Assembly: GCA_030704615.1 (NCBI GenBank)
Contig: CM060732.1
Span: 49,827,053-49,891,052 of the forward strand
Origin: Takakia lepidozioides
Taxonomy: Eukaryota; Streptophyta; Takakiopsida; Takakiales; Takakiaceae
Direction of reading: 5' to 3'
Length of the DNA stretch: 64,000 nt
Below the pieces are notes generated by a model. The model worked only from the letters and a program-made list of their open reading frames with translations. It had not been told where the DNA came from and made no database searches. The position numbers were made by a program, and so were the translations under genes. This document shows, piece by piece, positions 23,312-34,818 of the stretch. The stretch's first letter is position 1. Each line of letters begins with the position of its first letter.

Positions 23312-24605
23312 TTGAACCGGATGGCCTGACACTGGATATCGATAATAATGTTGCCTCCTGCCATTTATCTCAAACTTAGTTCCTTGCCAGACTTGGCAGG
23401 GATTTCTCGAACTAATATACAGATTTTGCTTTATAAAAATTAATACACATTATGCCTCAAATAAATAAAAAGTTATGGTGGGTACGTAATGTACTCGTAT
23501 ATATACATCAGACAGTACTACTGGGCAGTTGAGTACCTGCTTGGAGGTACTTCCCTTGTGTAATACAACAGCATATTTCGCTAACGTGGAATTTAAGCAT
23601 ACTTAAGCCTCGTTAGTGAGAGGCTGCAGTTACTACGCAGTCGACAAGATCTCAATTAGTGTACTGGTTAGTAAGGAAAGATGCTACTAACAGTAAATGG
23701 GCTTACTAAACTCACACTTTAACGGTCACAGCACTTACTGAGGTTACTCAGTACTGTTGACTCACCGAACCTCTGCCTGAGTTCGGCTGACCGGATGTGG
23801 ATGAGGAATCTCGCGATCTGTGACAGATTTTAGCACCGTGCTTTTTGTTTTTCTAATATTCATTTAAAATAATGTTTTAGTGGAATATTGAGATCCCAGT
23901 AAGCAGACTGGTTGAAAATGGCCCAGTCGTCGAAACGCGATAGGTCTAATAATATCCAAGAGTGACTAGGGACTGCGAAAAGACTGTCCAGCAACAAGAA
24001 TATAAATAATAGTTTTTAATAATTAACGGTGACGAGTGACCGCAGTTGACCGTGGGGGGGCCGGCCGAGAGCCGGAAAGTAGTCTCAATAAGTTATTCGC
24101 CGCGTGGGGCGGGGTTTTAAATGAGCGCGGAGGATTATCCCATATCGATTGCCGCCCACTGAGATGGTGCGGCCTACTTATAGGCCTTTCTGCTCCTGCC
24201 TTGTGACTTGGTCCGACAAGCTATGGCTGAACCGGCCGCGGGATTGACATTGAGTTTACTCTGATCCGGCAGCGTGAAGGGGATCTTCTGTTATCTTCTG
24301 TCAATGTTTTCTTACCTTACCTTGTGTTCTTCTAGGAGGTGCGTCCACGCTGCCGGCTACGCAGCCTAACGGCCCGGCCCAGGCCATGCAGGCCACTTTT
24401 GTTCTGCTCGTGCTCAATTTACTCGACTTAACAGATAGGCTCAAACTGCCCACCAGAGCCGCCACAAAGGGGAAGGGGAAAAACTTACATCATTCAAATT
24501 AGCATTTTTGGGGGGTCTTTTCTAAGTAATATTGGACCAGCTGCTTGTTCTCTTGGCCACTGACATTGCAAACGAGGAAACTTAGATAAATTTTATATAT
24601 ATATA
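23312..24605. other. AT-rich intergenic DNA, possible LTR or other non-coding transposon remnant
   Basis: No supported ORF. It contains short inverted motifs (GTACCT...AGGTAC near 23535-23553) and a GC-rich island around 24045-24130 inside otherwise AT-rich sequence. I cannot define element ends. Confidence 0.3.
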
Positions 24606-24609
24606 TTTA

Positions 24610-24815
24610 AAGGAAACCTGGGAGCGACTGCTCACAATTCAGGCCCTTGAGGAGGGGGAAAAATTAAGCCCCGTTCAGAGAAGCCATTAGGCACACAGGT
24701 GGGAAACGTCACCACCCGACCAACCGGTCACGAACAATCCACACACCGGGTAGGGCAGCGGGTTTGAACCCCGAACCACCAGGGCGACACACTGTGCAGC
24801 TACCAGCTGATGTGC
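24610..24815 (-). repeat. tRNA-derived SINE-like element, copy 1
   Basis: Read on the minus strand it has a pol III B-box-like GGGGTTCAAACCC (24760-24772) in a tRNA-like head. It ends in GTCGCTCCCAGGTTTCC (24612-24628), followed by an A-rich/TA tail (TTTAAATATATATA). The same tail occurs after the element at 50.5 kb. The presence of a tRNA-like head plus a shared 3' tail is the basis for calling a SINE. Confidence 0.6.
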
Positions 24816-24834
24816 AAAAATATGTTTTAACCTC

Positions 24835-25030
24835 ACTTGAGGTCAAAAAGGGCCCAATATAATAGTAATATATGAAGCCTCTGGAAGGAAGCGTAAATTA
24901 TGGTGTCTCTTGACCCCAAGGGCTACTGCCTTCCGCGAAGAAGGTGAACACCTTTGTGACACCAATCAGTGGATTGAACCCACACCCACTTCCGAGGTGG
25001 TATGTGCGTGTTACCGCTGGGCATTTGTGG
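24835..25030 (-). repeat. tRNA-derived SINE-like element, copy 2
   Basis: Minus-strand B-box-like GTGGGTTCAATCC (24971-24983) sits in a tRNA-like head. The 3' part is less similar to copy 1. It abuts copy 1, suggesting nested or clustered insertion. Confidence 0.45.
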
Positions 25031-25329
25031 AATTTAACCATGAATAGATGCAACGGCACTTTTCAAGGTTTGTACATTTCTTATACAATATAGTTGTAAA
25101 AGAACATTGGTACACTTGTTGTGGGCTGCAACTTGGTTGTCAAAAAAGGGCCCTATACGGAGACCGCGGTATGCTTCTACCATCTGTACAAATTTCCTGA
25201 TAAGCCTCTTAATTTTCATGTTTGTTCAAGCACCCAATCCAGAAATGAATTGAGGTTCGGCCGTTGGAGAAATGTCAATTATATAGAAAAAGTTTACATG
25301 TTATTTATATTTATGTTTTCAAATATATA

Positions 25330-26010
25330 AAAAGGGAAACACCCATTAGCGACTGCTCCGAGATACCATAATTTAGGAGGTGAATTTCGTGCCCCTTGTT
25401 TTCCCGATTTATTTTTTATTTTTTTCCGGATTTGAGAATCCTGGAGGGAGGATTTGAAATCTGGGAAAATATGTAATATGTAATGTCTATTGTAATATCT
25501 ATAAATGTAATATCTATTGTATGTGTAGCGCAAAATGTGGAATCTGTGGAATGTGGATTTCCGGGTGACAGTTTTCAATTCAGCTGGCAGGGCTATAAAA
25601 AGGAATGTTAACCTTGAATTTAATAATTTTAGTCCTGAGCCCTAGAGGCATGAGGAAAAAATTGGATGAAAGCAGTTAGTGCCACTTGTACGTGATCTGA
25701 ACAAGTTTTCACATGAACTATTATTGATGAAAGATTTTGTATTGCAACTGAGTATATCAGTTGTGTCAATTATTGTTAAAACAGATTTTTTTTTTTTTTT
25801 GAAAAAAATAAGGAAACCTTTTTTTCCCCTCAATAAAAGGTTTTTGTTTTTTTTAATTTTTAAGGGGAAACCTGGGAGCAACAGCCCAACAACAGATTGT
25901 GAATGTCCAAAAATGGAGTCGGACGAAACACACAACTCTTTCATGACTCCGTCCTGCACTTTTTATATCAATATCATTGTACCAGTGCCGGTTTCAACTG
26001 GATAATGTCC
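25330..26010 (-). repeat. SINE-tail fragments and homopolymer runs
   Basis: The SINE tail signature recurs as GGGAAACACCC...AGCGACTGCTCC at about 25334-25362 and as GGGGAAACCTGGGAGCAACAG at 25864-25884, the latter preceded by long T and A runs (25787-25862). These look like two further 3' ends on the minus strand. No B box is obvious in either. Confidence 0.4.
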
Positions 26011-26980
26011 CACTGGTTTGAATTAATCATACCAAACAATATATTTGTGTGTATCAGATCAAAGGGCCAGTAGGTAGGAGTGCATTTTAGTTGACAGGTG
26101 TAGTCCAACACACGCCGTGGGAATACATGCTACCATGGGCAATTTGCGAAACACCAGATGGAAGCTTGTGCGTCAAACACTGCCAACCGCACTCTTATTA
26201 TAGAGAGCTGTAGACGGACGGTCAATCTGTTGTCCCTTTACTACCACTAATCACCTCAATTGTTCATAAGAACCTATTTTTGATGTGGGACTCTCGGACC
26301 GACGCATTTGTGATATTTGACACCTGGTCCAAGAAGTACATTTAGGTGAACTTCCTTCAACTATGAATAGAACTTTATAGGGCTCTGCATTATTACTATT
26401 TAAAAAATAAATCATAAAAAAAATGCATGTTTTGTAGTCTTATGTCCCAGTGATGTAGGGAGGGCCCAATTGGCAAAAATTGGTCCTTTTTAGTCAAGAC
26501 TCCGTACGTAGACCGATGTCATGCACAAATTTTATATCTCTTCGGTTGTGGAATAAAGACCGGGTTATTGGTTATTTTTCCCATGATCCATTTACAGGCC
26601 GAGTCCATCCGATCCCCTTTCATTTGAATGAAACAAAATAGTAAATTAGAAACCGACCGACCTTCATAGTCCTCTTTTCCTAAAAACGGTAGTAGTGAGC
26701 AATGACAATTTTGTCCCTTTTATAAATGGTAATTTTTTGAGCAACCTTCCGTGAAATTGCAACCCTACTCGCCACCAAATTCATTTTCATGAATAAAAAT
26801 AAAATAAAAATAATATGATTATTTTATCATTTTGAATATTATTTTCCCTGCTTTTTTACTGTATCAGCTTTCTTCAAATAATAGTAATAAAGTACAAAAA
26901 TAATTCCAAGTAAAACTCCCAGGGCCACGTGACTGTCCACTGTTTATTTATTTATTTATTCTAGTTTTTAAAAGTACAAG
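26011..26980. other. AT-rich intergenic DNA
   Basis: No gene, RNA or clear element recognised. A TTTATTTATTTATTTATT run lies at 26943-26961. Confidence 0.4.
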
Positions 26981-26984
26981 TAAA

Positions 26985-27100
26985 AATCCCGGTTTGATAG
27001 AGCAGGTGGTACTGGGTTCAAATCCTGGATACCACACTCAGGGCATTTGTGTGCAGGAGGGCGGCGGTGTTATTATGCACACATATTATACACCTAGTAA
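26985..27100 (+). repeat. tRNA-derived SINE-like head
   Basis: GATAGAGCAGGTGGTACTGGGTTCAAATCCTGG-like sequence contains a strong B-box (GGGTTCAAATCCT, 27014-27026) about 15-25 bp after a weak A-box-like segment. The spacing is short for an intact tRNA, so I call it a SINE fragment rather than a tRNA gene. Confidence 0.45.
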
Positions 27101-28515
27101 GAGCTAATTAATTAGATTAGATTAGAATAACAGTACTACTTATTCCTCAGTCCCCGGATAAGTTCTTTAACTTAACCCCTTATGAAAATGACACAGATTA
27201 GAGTCTAGACAGCAGCCAGATGTGATATCGCCATAACCACACCAAAAGGAGTGTCACTCCAAACGGTGTAACTCCCACTTATTAGTTTGACAAGCCCGAC
27301 AGTAGGCTCTGTAAATTCACTGGACGTTAAAGAAACTTTATCCTTATGCTGTCACAGCAAGTTAACATGAAGGCCAGTGAAAAAAACAAAGCAAAGAAAA
27401 AAACATGTAGGCTGGCAGTGGAGAATAGAGGGTTAAAGAGTGAAGACTGTGTATATGGATGGGGCTGCAGAAGAAAAAAGCTATGGCTGCCTGCCTCGCT
27501 CGGATGGTCAGCAGCTGAAAGTCAGGAGTCAAGTAGAGCGGAGTGGGTTTAATACTTGTATTAGCTTTGACTCTTTGTGTTGTTCAAACATCTCTTTTCA
27601 CTTTATATCTTGTTATAATCTCACGGTTTCTCTCTCTCGTCGTTTCTTGCAGAGCAGGTAGAAGCTTTGATCCCTTTCTGTAGGGGGGTGGGGGGATAAT
27701 CATGGGGAGTACCTGAGGGAAGTGATCCCAGAGTCCTGCATGAGAAGCTGTCAGGACGATTTTTTAACTCTCTGAGCGGGGAGTTGATTTGGTGAGTTCT
27801 TTGGAAGGATTGACGGACATTGTTACGAAGATGCTATGGAGCTCTACTGCTTTCTTGGGATTTGCTAGTTTTGATGGGTTTGAGGTTCAGCTTGGGGGCG
27901 TTGAGTCCACTTTCTCTCTTGAAAAGTGGTGAGAAGAATTGTGGAGACGCTACATAGATCTTCTTCCTGTAGATGTTCCCGCAGATGTGGGTGACTGTGC
28001 TGTGAAGCTACTGAAGCGACTGGCTGGCTAGCCACTTGGTCTACCGGATCTTACTTGGCCTTTAAGCTGGAATGTTTTGGGTTCTAGGGGAATTTCTTTC
28101 CATGGTTCTGCGTAGTTGAGCTGAGCTGTGAGGAAGGAGTTCTTTGGGTTCGAATTTGAGAGCAGATGGAAGCCCTTTTTTTCTTGAAGATGGCAACTTG
28201 GAAGGAAAGGGGTTCTTGATTTGTTCTTCCGGAACTGGAGACTTTCAGCCGGCGTCGTTATCGGTCATCTGGAAGATCAATGGGGCTTTGTCAGGATTGG
28301 CCACACAATCCTTTGCCCCTTGTAAACTCTTAGTCTAAGAGGATAGGTGCAGCAAGGATAAACGTGGGTGCCTCTGGATGTTCACGGTTTCCCGCCTCAT
28401 GAGGCGAGTGTATTGAAGAAGACTGTTTTCTATCCATGTCCTTTAGCTCAAACTGTTCGACGTGAAGTTCTGAGGTTCTACCTCCAGGTACCTTGTAAAG
28501 CCGAAGGAGTGTACC
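27101..28515. other. 5' flank and probable 5' UTR of the kinase gene
   Basis: Sequence changes from AT-rich to mixed composition near 27.35 kb. A polypyrimidine tract and acceptor-like TTCTTGCAG occur at about 27645-27653, consistent with an intron in the 5' leader. A 104-codon frame starting at 28368 overlaps the kinase ATG out of frame and would act as an upstream ORF if transcribed. Confidence 0.35.
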
Positions 28516-31500
28516 ATGAGTTCTCCCAAGTCAGGAGGTTCGAGGGGTTGGACTGGGTTGGATTCAAATGGGAACGAGGAGGCAGCAGTGTCTATGCCTT
28601 CTCAGAATTATCACCATCCAAGACAAGTTGGGCAGGCTGTACAATCAGACCTGTCCGAGAGGGTGGTGGTGGCCGTTGATGCAACTAAGGAAATCACCAA
28701 GCATGCGCTCGAGTGGGCGCTCACGAATGTAGTGGTGCAGGCTGGGGAGACCATAATTCTGTTGGCAATGCTTCCAATCGGCAACTATGGTAGGCTGTGT
28801 ATCCACTTTCACAGGCTTTGGGATCTTTGGGGCGTGTGGAATAGATTGTGGGTCTATCGTAAGTTACGACTTTAAATGTTTTCATTTCCTGTACAGTGGC
28901 ATCTGCCGGTGCTCTCCTTATTCCTTCTGAAATCCACACAGACCTGAGGGATGCTCGTATTGTAGCTCCACAATCAAACACTTTGTACCAGCTATCGGTA
29001 CTATCTCACCTATCTGCAAATGAAAAGATTATGACTTGTGACTACCTTTCAGTCAAAGGCGTTGGTTTCTCGGGCCACATTGGGTGGGTACACCTCGCAT
29101 CTTTGTTTGTGTCGCCCTACTCATTCACGGGTTTGCCTTGTGTGTGTGGCAGTACGAAAGAATTGGGGTATTCCTGCCCTGTTGCCAATGTTGGCCGGGG
29201 AGTGCAGATACCGGAGTGGCACTGGTGCAGGCCCAGGGACCCAGATAGACCTGGAAGAGGATATCCTGGAGTCCTGCTCCATCATGATGCGCCAACTGCA
29301 TAAATTGTCCGATGCTAAGAAGGTATGCGGACAATAGGCTTTTAAGATGAGTTTTGTTTGTTTTGCTGTCACTTGTTTTGTCGTGGTGATTTTCAGGGCT
29401 CCTCTAATGCTTATGGTTAAGACAGAGACAGAGACAGAGACAGAGGGAGGGAGCCGAGTATGTATAGTATCGACACCAGCTTTGCTTCAGATGGGGATGT
29501 GTATTTGACAGTTAACTATAAGGGGAGCCTTGGGACATCTTTGATTAGTTCAGTACACAATTTTTTCTGTGGGAATTCTACCCTTCAAAGCATCACTAAA
29601 GAAGAGGAGTTGTCCTCTCGAATGCAGGAATGGCAGAAAGTGCACAGAAGAGCACTGACTATCAATCATTGAACTCACCAGAGTGGGTAATTCTGGACTA
29701 GCAGGTCAATATCCAGGTGAGGGTGACCCAAGCCTCAGCAAGGGAGACTACAGCTGAAGAGGCCAAAAAGCTGTGTGCAACTTGGGTTGTTCTTGACAGG
29801 CAAGTTCTGCCCCCTTTGCAAGCTAATTTGTACTGTTCTTGTATGGCATTGTATATCTCAGTTCCTCGCCTTTTGCAAATTTCTTTGCATTCTTTTCAAC
29901 CCTCCTCCAACAACATGGCTTTTGTTTCCTTGAGCAAGCAGCAGAGGATAGCCTAGTCTCGCATTCCTGAACAGGGTTTTGTTTTGCTGAAATGTGGCTT
30001 GTTGATGTATGGTCGAGACACTTCACCTTGTATTGTCTGCATGCCAGTCAGTTCTCATCATTTTTTTTGACAAAGATAGTCGAGGGACAGCTTCCTTCTA
30101 CTACCTACAAAGCTTGGAGAGGTGGGGAGTTGTTGGATCTTGAGTTTGCGAGGTTTATTCCACTTTGACAGGGAGACGCGGTTTGCTCTGCAGGCATTTG
30201 AAGAAAGAGGCAAAGTACTGCATGGAATTGCTAGAATGCAACATTGTGCTTGTAAAGCCTTCGGAGCCCAAAATATTGCGCTTGAATCTGAAGCGTACAG
30301 GACCCTCAGGACGAGCATCAGAAGAACCAGATATTGAGTCATCGTCTATGCTTTTTGAGGGCTTGAGCTTTTCAGTATTTCCAAAAGGATTCAACCAGAA
30401 TGCTCCCCATGGACCGGCAAGTTCGCCAAGTAGAGTTGGGGGTTACCCAGGCTCTGAGCGGACCACTCCCTCAAGCAGTCCAGATGATGACATTGGGCCC
30501 GCTTTCACGCCCTCTGATCCTGGGACCTCTTCCAACTCCAGCTCTGAGCCCAGCAACTCTCCTTATCCTAACACACACTCCAACCAGCGGTCTTCTGAAG
30601 TGGGTGTACGGGGGGCTATCTTGGAGGCTGTAGCAGCGGAACTCATTGAGAAAGGAGGCTCTTATGCAATCTTTGACTCTGACAGTGACGATACTAGCCC
30701 CATGCCAGGTGTAAGCCCTGATCCAGCATCTGGTGCAAGTAGTGGCAACTCCACGCGCGGCAAGTCTTTCTTTAAGGCGAGTGAAAAATCTCGGTTGGAG
30801 AAGGAGAAACCTACTTCAGGTATATTCTCCTCTTGCCCTTTTCACCTCAACTGTGTTCTTGATCATCACAGTCATAGAAGAGCTGGGAGCTCAGAATTCA
30901 CCAGATTGAAAAGTGTGCTTTGTGTGTATGTATAGAAACAGCAGCCCAAAGTGTAAATGCCCTAACTGACCATACTGTCAGTGCAAAGGCAATTATGTCA
31001 CAGGAATTTCCAAGGCATTTCGATTGTCTCTGACATTAGCCGCTATCATTCAAACAGGGAAAAGGATAGTGGGCTATGCTGGTGATATGACACCCTCGTC
31101 CAGATCAGGGTCCAGATCAAGCTCCAGAAGGGGATCACCAGTGACACCTGCTCAGAAAGAGTCCCCTGTACAACTAGCGAGTGCAAGTGGGCGGCAGTCA
31201 CTTGAAGGTCAGCCCTCCCTTAATAGGAGGGAGCCAAGTGTTGGACAGACTTTGAGAGCAGTGCTTCAAGCCAATGCAGAGCTTGACAGAATGCCTGCAC
31301 AGCGAGGAACCCTTTCAGAGCTTCTGAAGCCGGAAAGAGGTATGACAATGACTACCTTGGTCTATGTGTTTGATACTAAGCTTAAGCATCCTGTCTTTTC
31401 TCTCTCTCCATAGAACCCAACCTCAAAAGTAGCAAGTAGCCTCCGGGGGAAGGGGCTCTTAGTATCAAACCATGTTTGCTGTGGTGGATGTCTTTCACTC

Positions 31501-34500
31501 CTCTTTTGCACTTTCTCTGAGCTTTCCATCAGACTTGGGTGTATGGCCTATACAATGGTAGTGGAATGTGTCAATCCTTCTGTCGAAGTGCATGGATTAT
31601 AAGCGCATGGATTATAAGCATAACTTAGTGGGACTTAGTGCGCAGGCTTTATGACTGAGCCATTGCCCTGTATGCAAGTGGCATACATGAGTCCTCATGC
31701 CCCCACTGATAGGCTTATTTGGCTCATTCAGTGTTTGAGACTTGAGGCCAGTGTATGTATCTGTCTTGGGTATGCAGATGTGAGGCAAGTCTCAGAGGCA
31801 AAGGACAGTCGTCAAAGATATGGCGGGGAGCCTTGGGGTGAGATGCTGCCACCCAGATCCAAGCAAGATCTGGAGCGGGCATCCAGTGTTCGAAAGGCTA
31901 TGATGCTGTCGCGGCACATGCCACTAGGTGCCCCACCCCTGTGCTCTATATGCCAGCACAAGGCGCCTGTGTTTGGAAAACCCCCACGAAGATACAGCTT
32001 TACCGAGCTGGAGCTTGCCACTGGTGGTTTCTGTCAGACCAACTTTCTGGCTGAGGGTGGGTATGGATCGGTATACAGAGGGGTTATGCCTGATGGCCAG
32101 GCTGTGGCAGTAAAGCAGCATAAGCTAGCCAGTACACAGGGAGACAAGGAGTTCTGTGCAGAGGTTGAGGTCCTCAGCTGTGCACAGCACCGCAATGTGG
32201 TGATGCTCAACGGCTACTGTGTGGAGGGTAAACGGCGTTTGCTTGTGTACGAATTTATCTGCAATGGGTCGTTGGATTCTCACCTCTATGGTAAGCCTTG
32301 GCACCCTTGGTCGGGATTGTAAATCTTTGTCTGAAGAAAAAATCAAATCTTTATTCAAGGTAGGGAGCATGCTCTTTCAGGGATGAGGGATGTCCTGTGG
32401 TTGGTTGGGTTCTATTGTCAGGTGTGCGTGATTCTACAGTGAAATGTGTTGAGACACATCCTGTACTGGAGGATGTCGTCATGCTATTCAGTCCTTAACT
32501 GGCTTGCTGCTTGAGCAGTTAACTCTGATTGTTGATTAGCTATAATTGCATGCTCAAAGTCACATGTAGCCGTCCAGGAAGTTATTTGTATGCAAACTTG
32601 ACATCGAATGGTGTTCCTATATGCAGGCCGGGATAGGCCGCCATTAGAGTGGCACTCCCGACAGAAGATTGCAGTGGGGGCAGCACGTGGGCTTCGGTAC
32701 TTGCATGAGGAGTGCCGTGTTGGTTGCATAGTCCACCGTGATTTGCGTCCCAACAACATTCTTCTTACTCATGACTTTGAGCCAATGGTATGCCCTCATC
32801 TAGATGTCATTGTCTCAGATAATGTTATATAATCTATGTTCAATTAGCATTGGAGTCTATGCACTCTTGGTAAGTCCCATGGGTGTATACTTTGGTTGCT
32901 TAGTCCACCGTGATTTGCATCCCAACAACATGCTTCTTACTCGTGACCTCGAAGCAATGGTATGCTCTCATCTAGATGTCATTGTCTCAGATAATGTTAT
33001 ACAATCTATGTCCAATTAGCATAGGTCAGTCCAGGCACACTTGGTGAATCACATAGGTGTGCAGTTTCAGCCAAATCTGTCTGACTTTCTTTCTTGTGAT
33101 ATATTCAATTTTAGGTTGGAGACTTTGGGCTTGCACGGTGGCAGCCTGATGGTGACTGTGGTGTTGAAACACGCGTGATTGGTACTTTTGGGTAAGATCC
33201 TCTTCCTCCGAAGCTTGATGAATTGCAAGAAATTTTACTAGCTCTACACGTTCATGGTGACTTAATGTGCTTTTGGTATTGCTCTTGGTTTTTGACCTCA
33301 TAAGTCCAAGAATCAAGGTTCTGTATGAGATTTGTGTTTCATGGTCTACAATCAACTGAGCTCAGTGACTGTGAGGACAGGTGCAAGTGCATTTTCTGGA
33401 AGATCTGTTGATCTGTGGATTGGCTATAACCTTTTCCTATAGCCAAAGATCTCACCGCTGAGCCAGTGTCAAGGTCCTAAGGTTAGGGGTCTAATTTTAC
33501 ATGGGATTGCAGTTTCATGATCAATAAAGTAGCTCTAAAGTTGGTTTGGGAATTATGGTTCCTGGTTTTCTTGTTGGCAGGTATTTGGCACCCGAATATG
33601 CACAAAGTGGGCAAATCACAGAGAAGGCAGATGTGTACTCGTTTGGAGTTGTTCTTTTGGAGCTGATCACAGGTCGCAAGGCTGTTGATATCGATCGCCC
33701 CAAAGGACAGCAGTGCCTCACTGAATGGGTGAGGCAGCTTCCCTGTTATTAGTAGTAATTATATTCTGTGCGTTCGACTGTTTTGGGTTCTGGTTTCTTG
33801 GTTTCTTTCCTGTCCCAGAATCCCACTTTCTGTGGTTGCTATAATGTTTCTTACTCTCCCTTTCTGTCTTCACAACATATCTTCTTTCCTTTCCTCTCTC
33901 CCTCTCGCTCATTTGCCTTGTTTATCTGTACCCGTGTGCAGGCACGGCCCCTGTTGGAGGAGAAAGGGAGCCTCCTAGTGGACCCACGCCTTGAAAACCG
34001 ATATGCTGATTTTGAAGTCCATTGCATGCTGCATGCTGCAGCTTGCTGCATTCGCAGGGACCCCCAGCAGCGACCACGGATGTCTCAGGTAAGCTGGCAA
34101 GCTTTGTGCAGATGCCATCTACTATATTAGGCTCTGCATCATGCATCAGTTCTCGGTTGGCAATCCAATGCCAGCTCAAAGTTATATCAACGCATTCCTT
34201 CTTAGTTCAGTTAACATTTGTGACCTGGCTGGTGCCATACCTCTACCGATGGTGCATGTATGATGTCCTCTACAACTGACTGATATAACAAGGGCTAACA
34301 TGGGAGAAACCTATCTATTCTTTTGCCTGACATGCCAGCAGCAAGCTTAGTGGTTTTGTGTTTCAGAAACTAACTTATTAGAGAGCTGATTGGTGATGCA
34401 CCTTGTCTCTTAGGTGCTGCGGATGCTAGCGGAGGGTGAGATGATCATGGATGCAAGTGGCTCCCCTACGCCAATTTTTGCGGCTGGGAGACCCTCTTGT

Positions 34501-34818
34501 GAGTGCCCTGGTGGTGGAATGGAAAACTGTGGTACTGAGAATGGAAAAATTATGACTGATATTATCAAGTCCCCAAATGAGCATCAAAGGAATTACTTAA
34601 CTGTCAGTGGCAAGAAGGTCAATCTGTCACACAGTGCCCCCTTGAGGTTGAGCCCAACCTCCTTGAGTTACAGTGGGAAGCTTGTGCCAGAACGTCCTGT
34701 CGCCCACAGCGGGAAGTTGAGCTTTGAGGCATTGAAGGCTACTTATGAGGAGAAAGGCAGCTACAGACATGTTTCAGCCTTGGCATACGAAAGCTATACG
34801 GCCGGAAAGAGCTATTGA
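28516..34818 (+). CDS. Universal stress domain-protein kinase fusion (inactive-kinase SELMODRAFT_444075-like), 11 exons
   Basis: Plant-specific cytoplasmic receptor-like kinase with an N-terminal USP-like domain, a Ser/Pro-rich linker and a C-terminal kinase domain. Substrates are unknown. Inferred exons are 28516-28789, 29153-29322, 29705-29799, 30194-30819, 31058-31339, 31778-32290, 32627-32787, 33115-33191, 33581-33728, 33942-34088 and 34414-34818, giving 965 residues with all phases consistent. Landmarks are [20 protein letters not shown] (exon 1), CATWVVLDR (exon 3), [20 protein letters not shown], glycine loop [10 protein letters not shown] and VAVKQHK (exon 6), catalytic loop VHRDLRPNN (exon 7), [11 protein letters not shown] (exon 8), [20 protein letters not shown] (exon 9). 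The catalytic-loop Lys is Arg, the reason relatives are called inactive. Other catalytic residues are present. Intron 3 appears to be GC-AG. Intron 7 contains a duplicated piece of exon 7. Confidence 0.92.
29421..29447 (+). repeat. GACAGA hexanucleotide microsatellite
   Basis: Four tandem GACAGA units lie in kinase intron 2. Confidence 0.9.
32722..33030 (+). repeat. Tandem duplication (172 bp) of kinase exon 7 end plus intron start
   Basis: The stretch from GGTTGCATAGTCCACCGTGA (32722) through the exon 7 donor and about 100 bp of intron recurs at 32894. Copy 2 keeps TAGTCCACCGTGATTTGC, the catalytic-loop codons (VHRDLHPNN), a donor (AATGGTATGC) and ATGTCATTGTCTCAGATAATG. A TTGCTTAG acceptor-like site precedes the copy 2 coding part. 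Confidence 0.92.
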
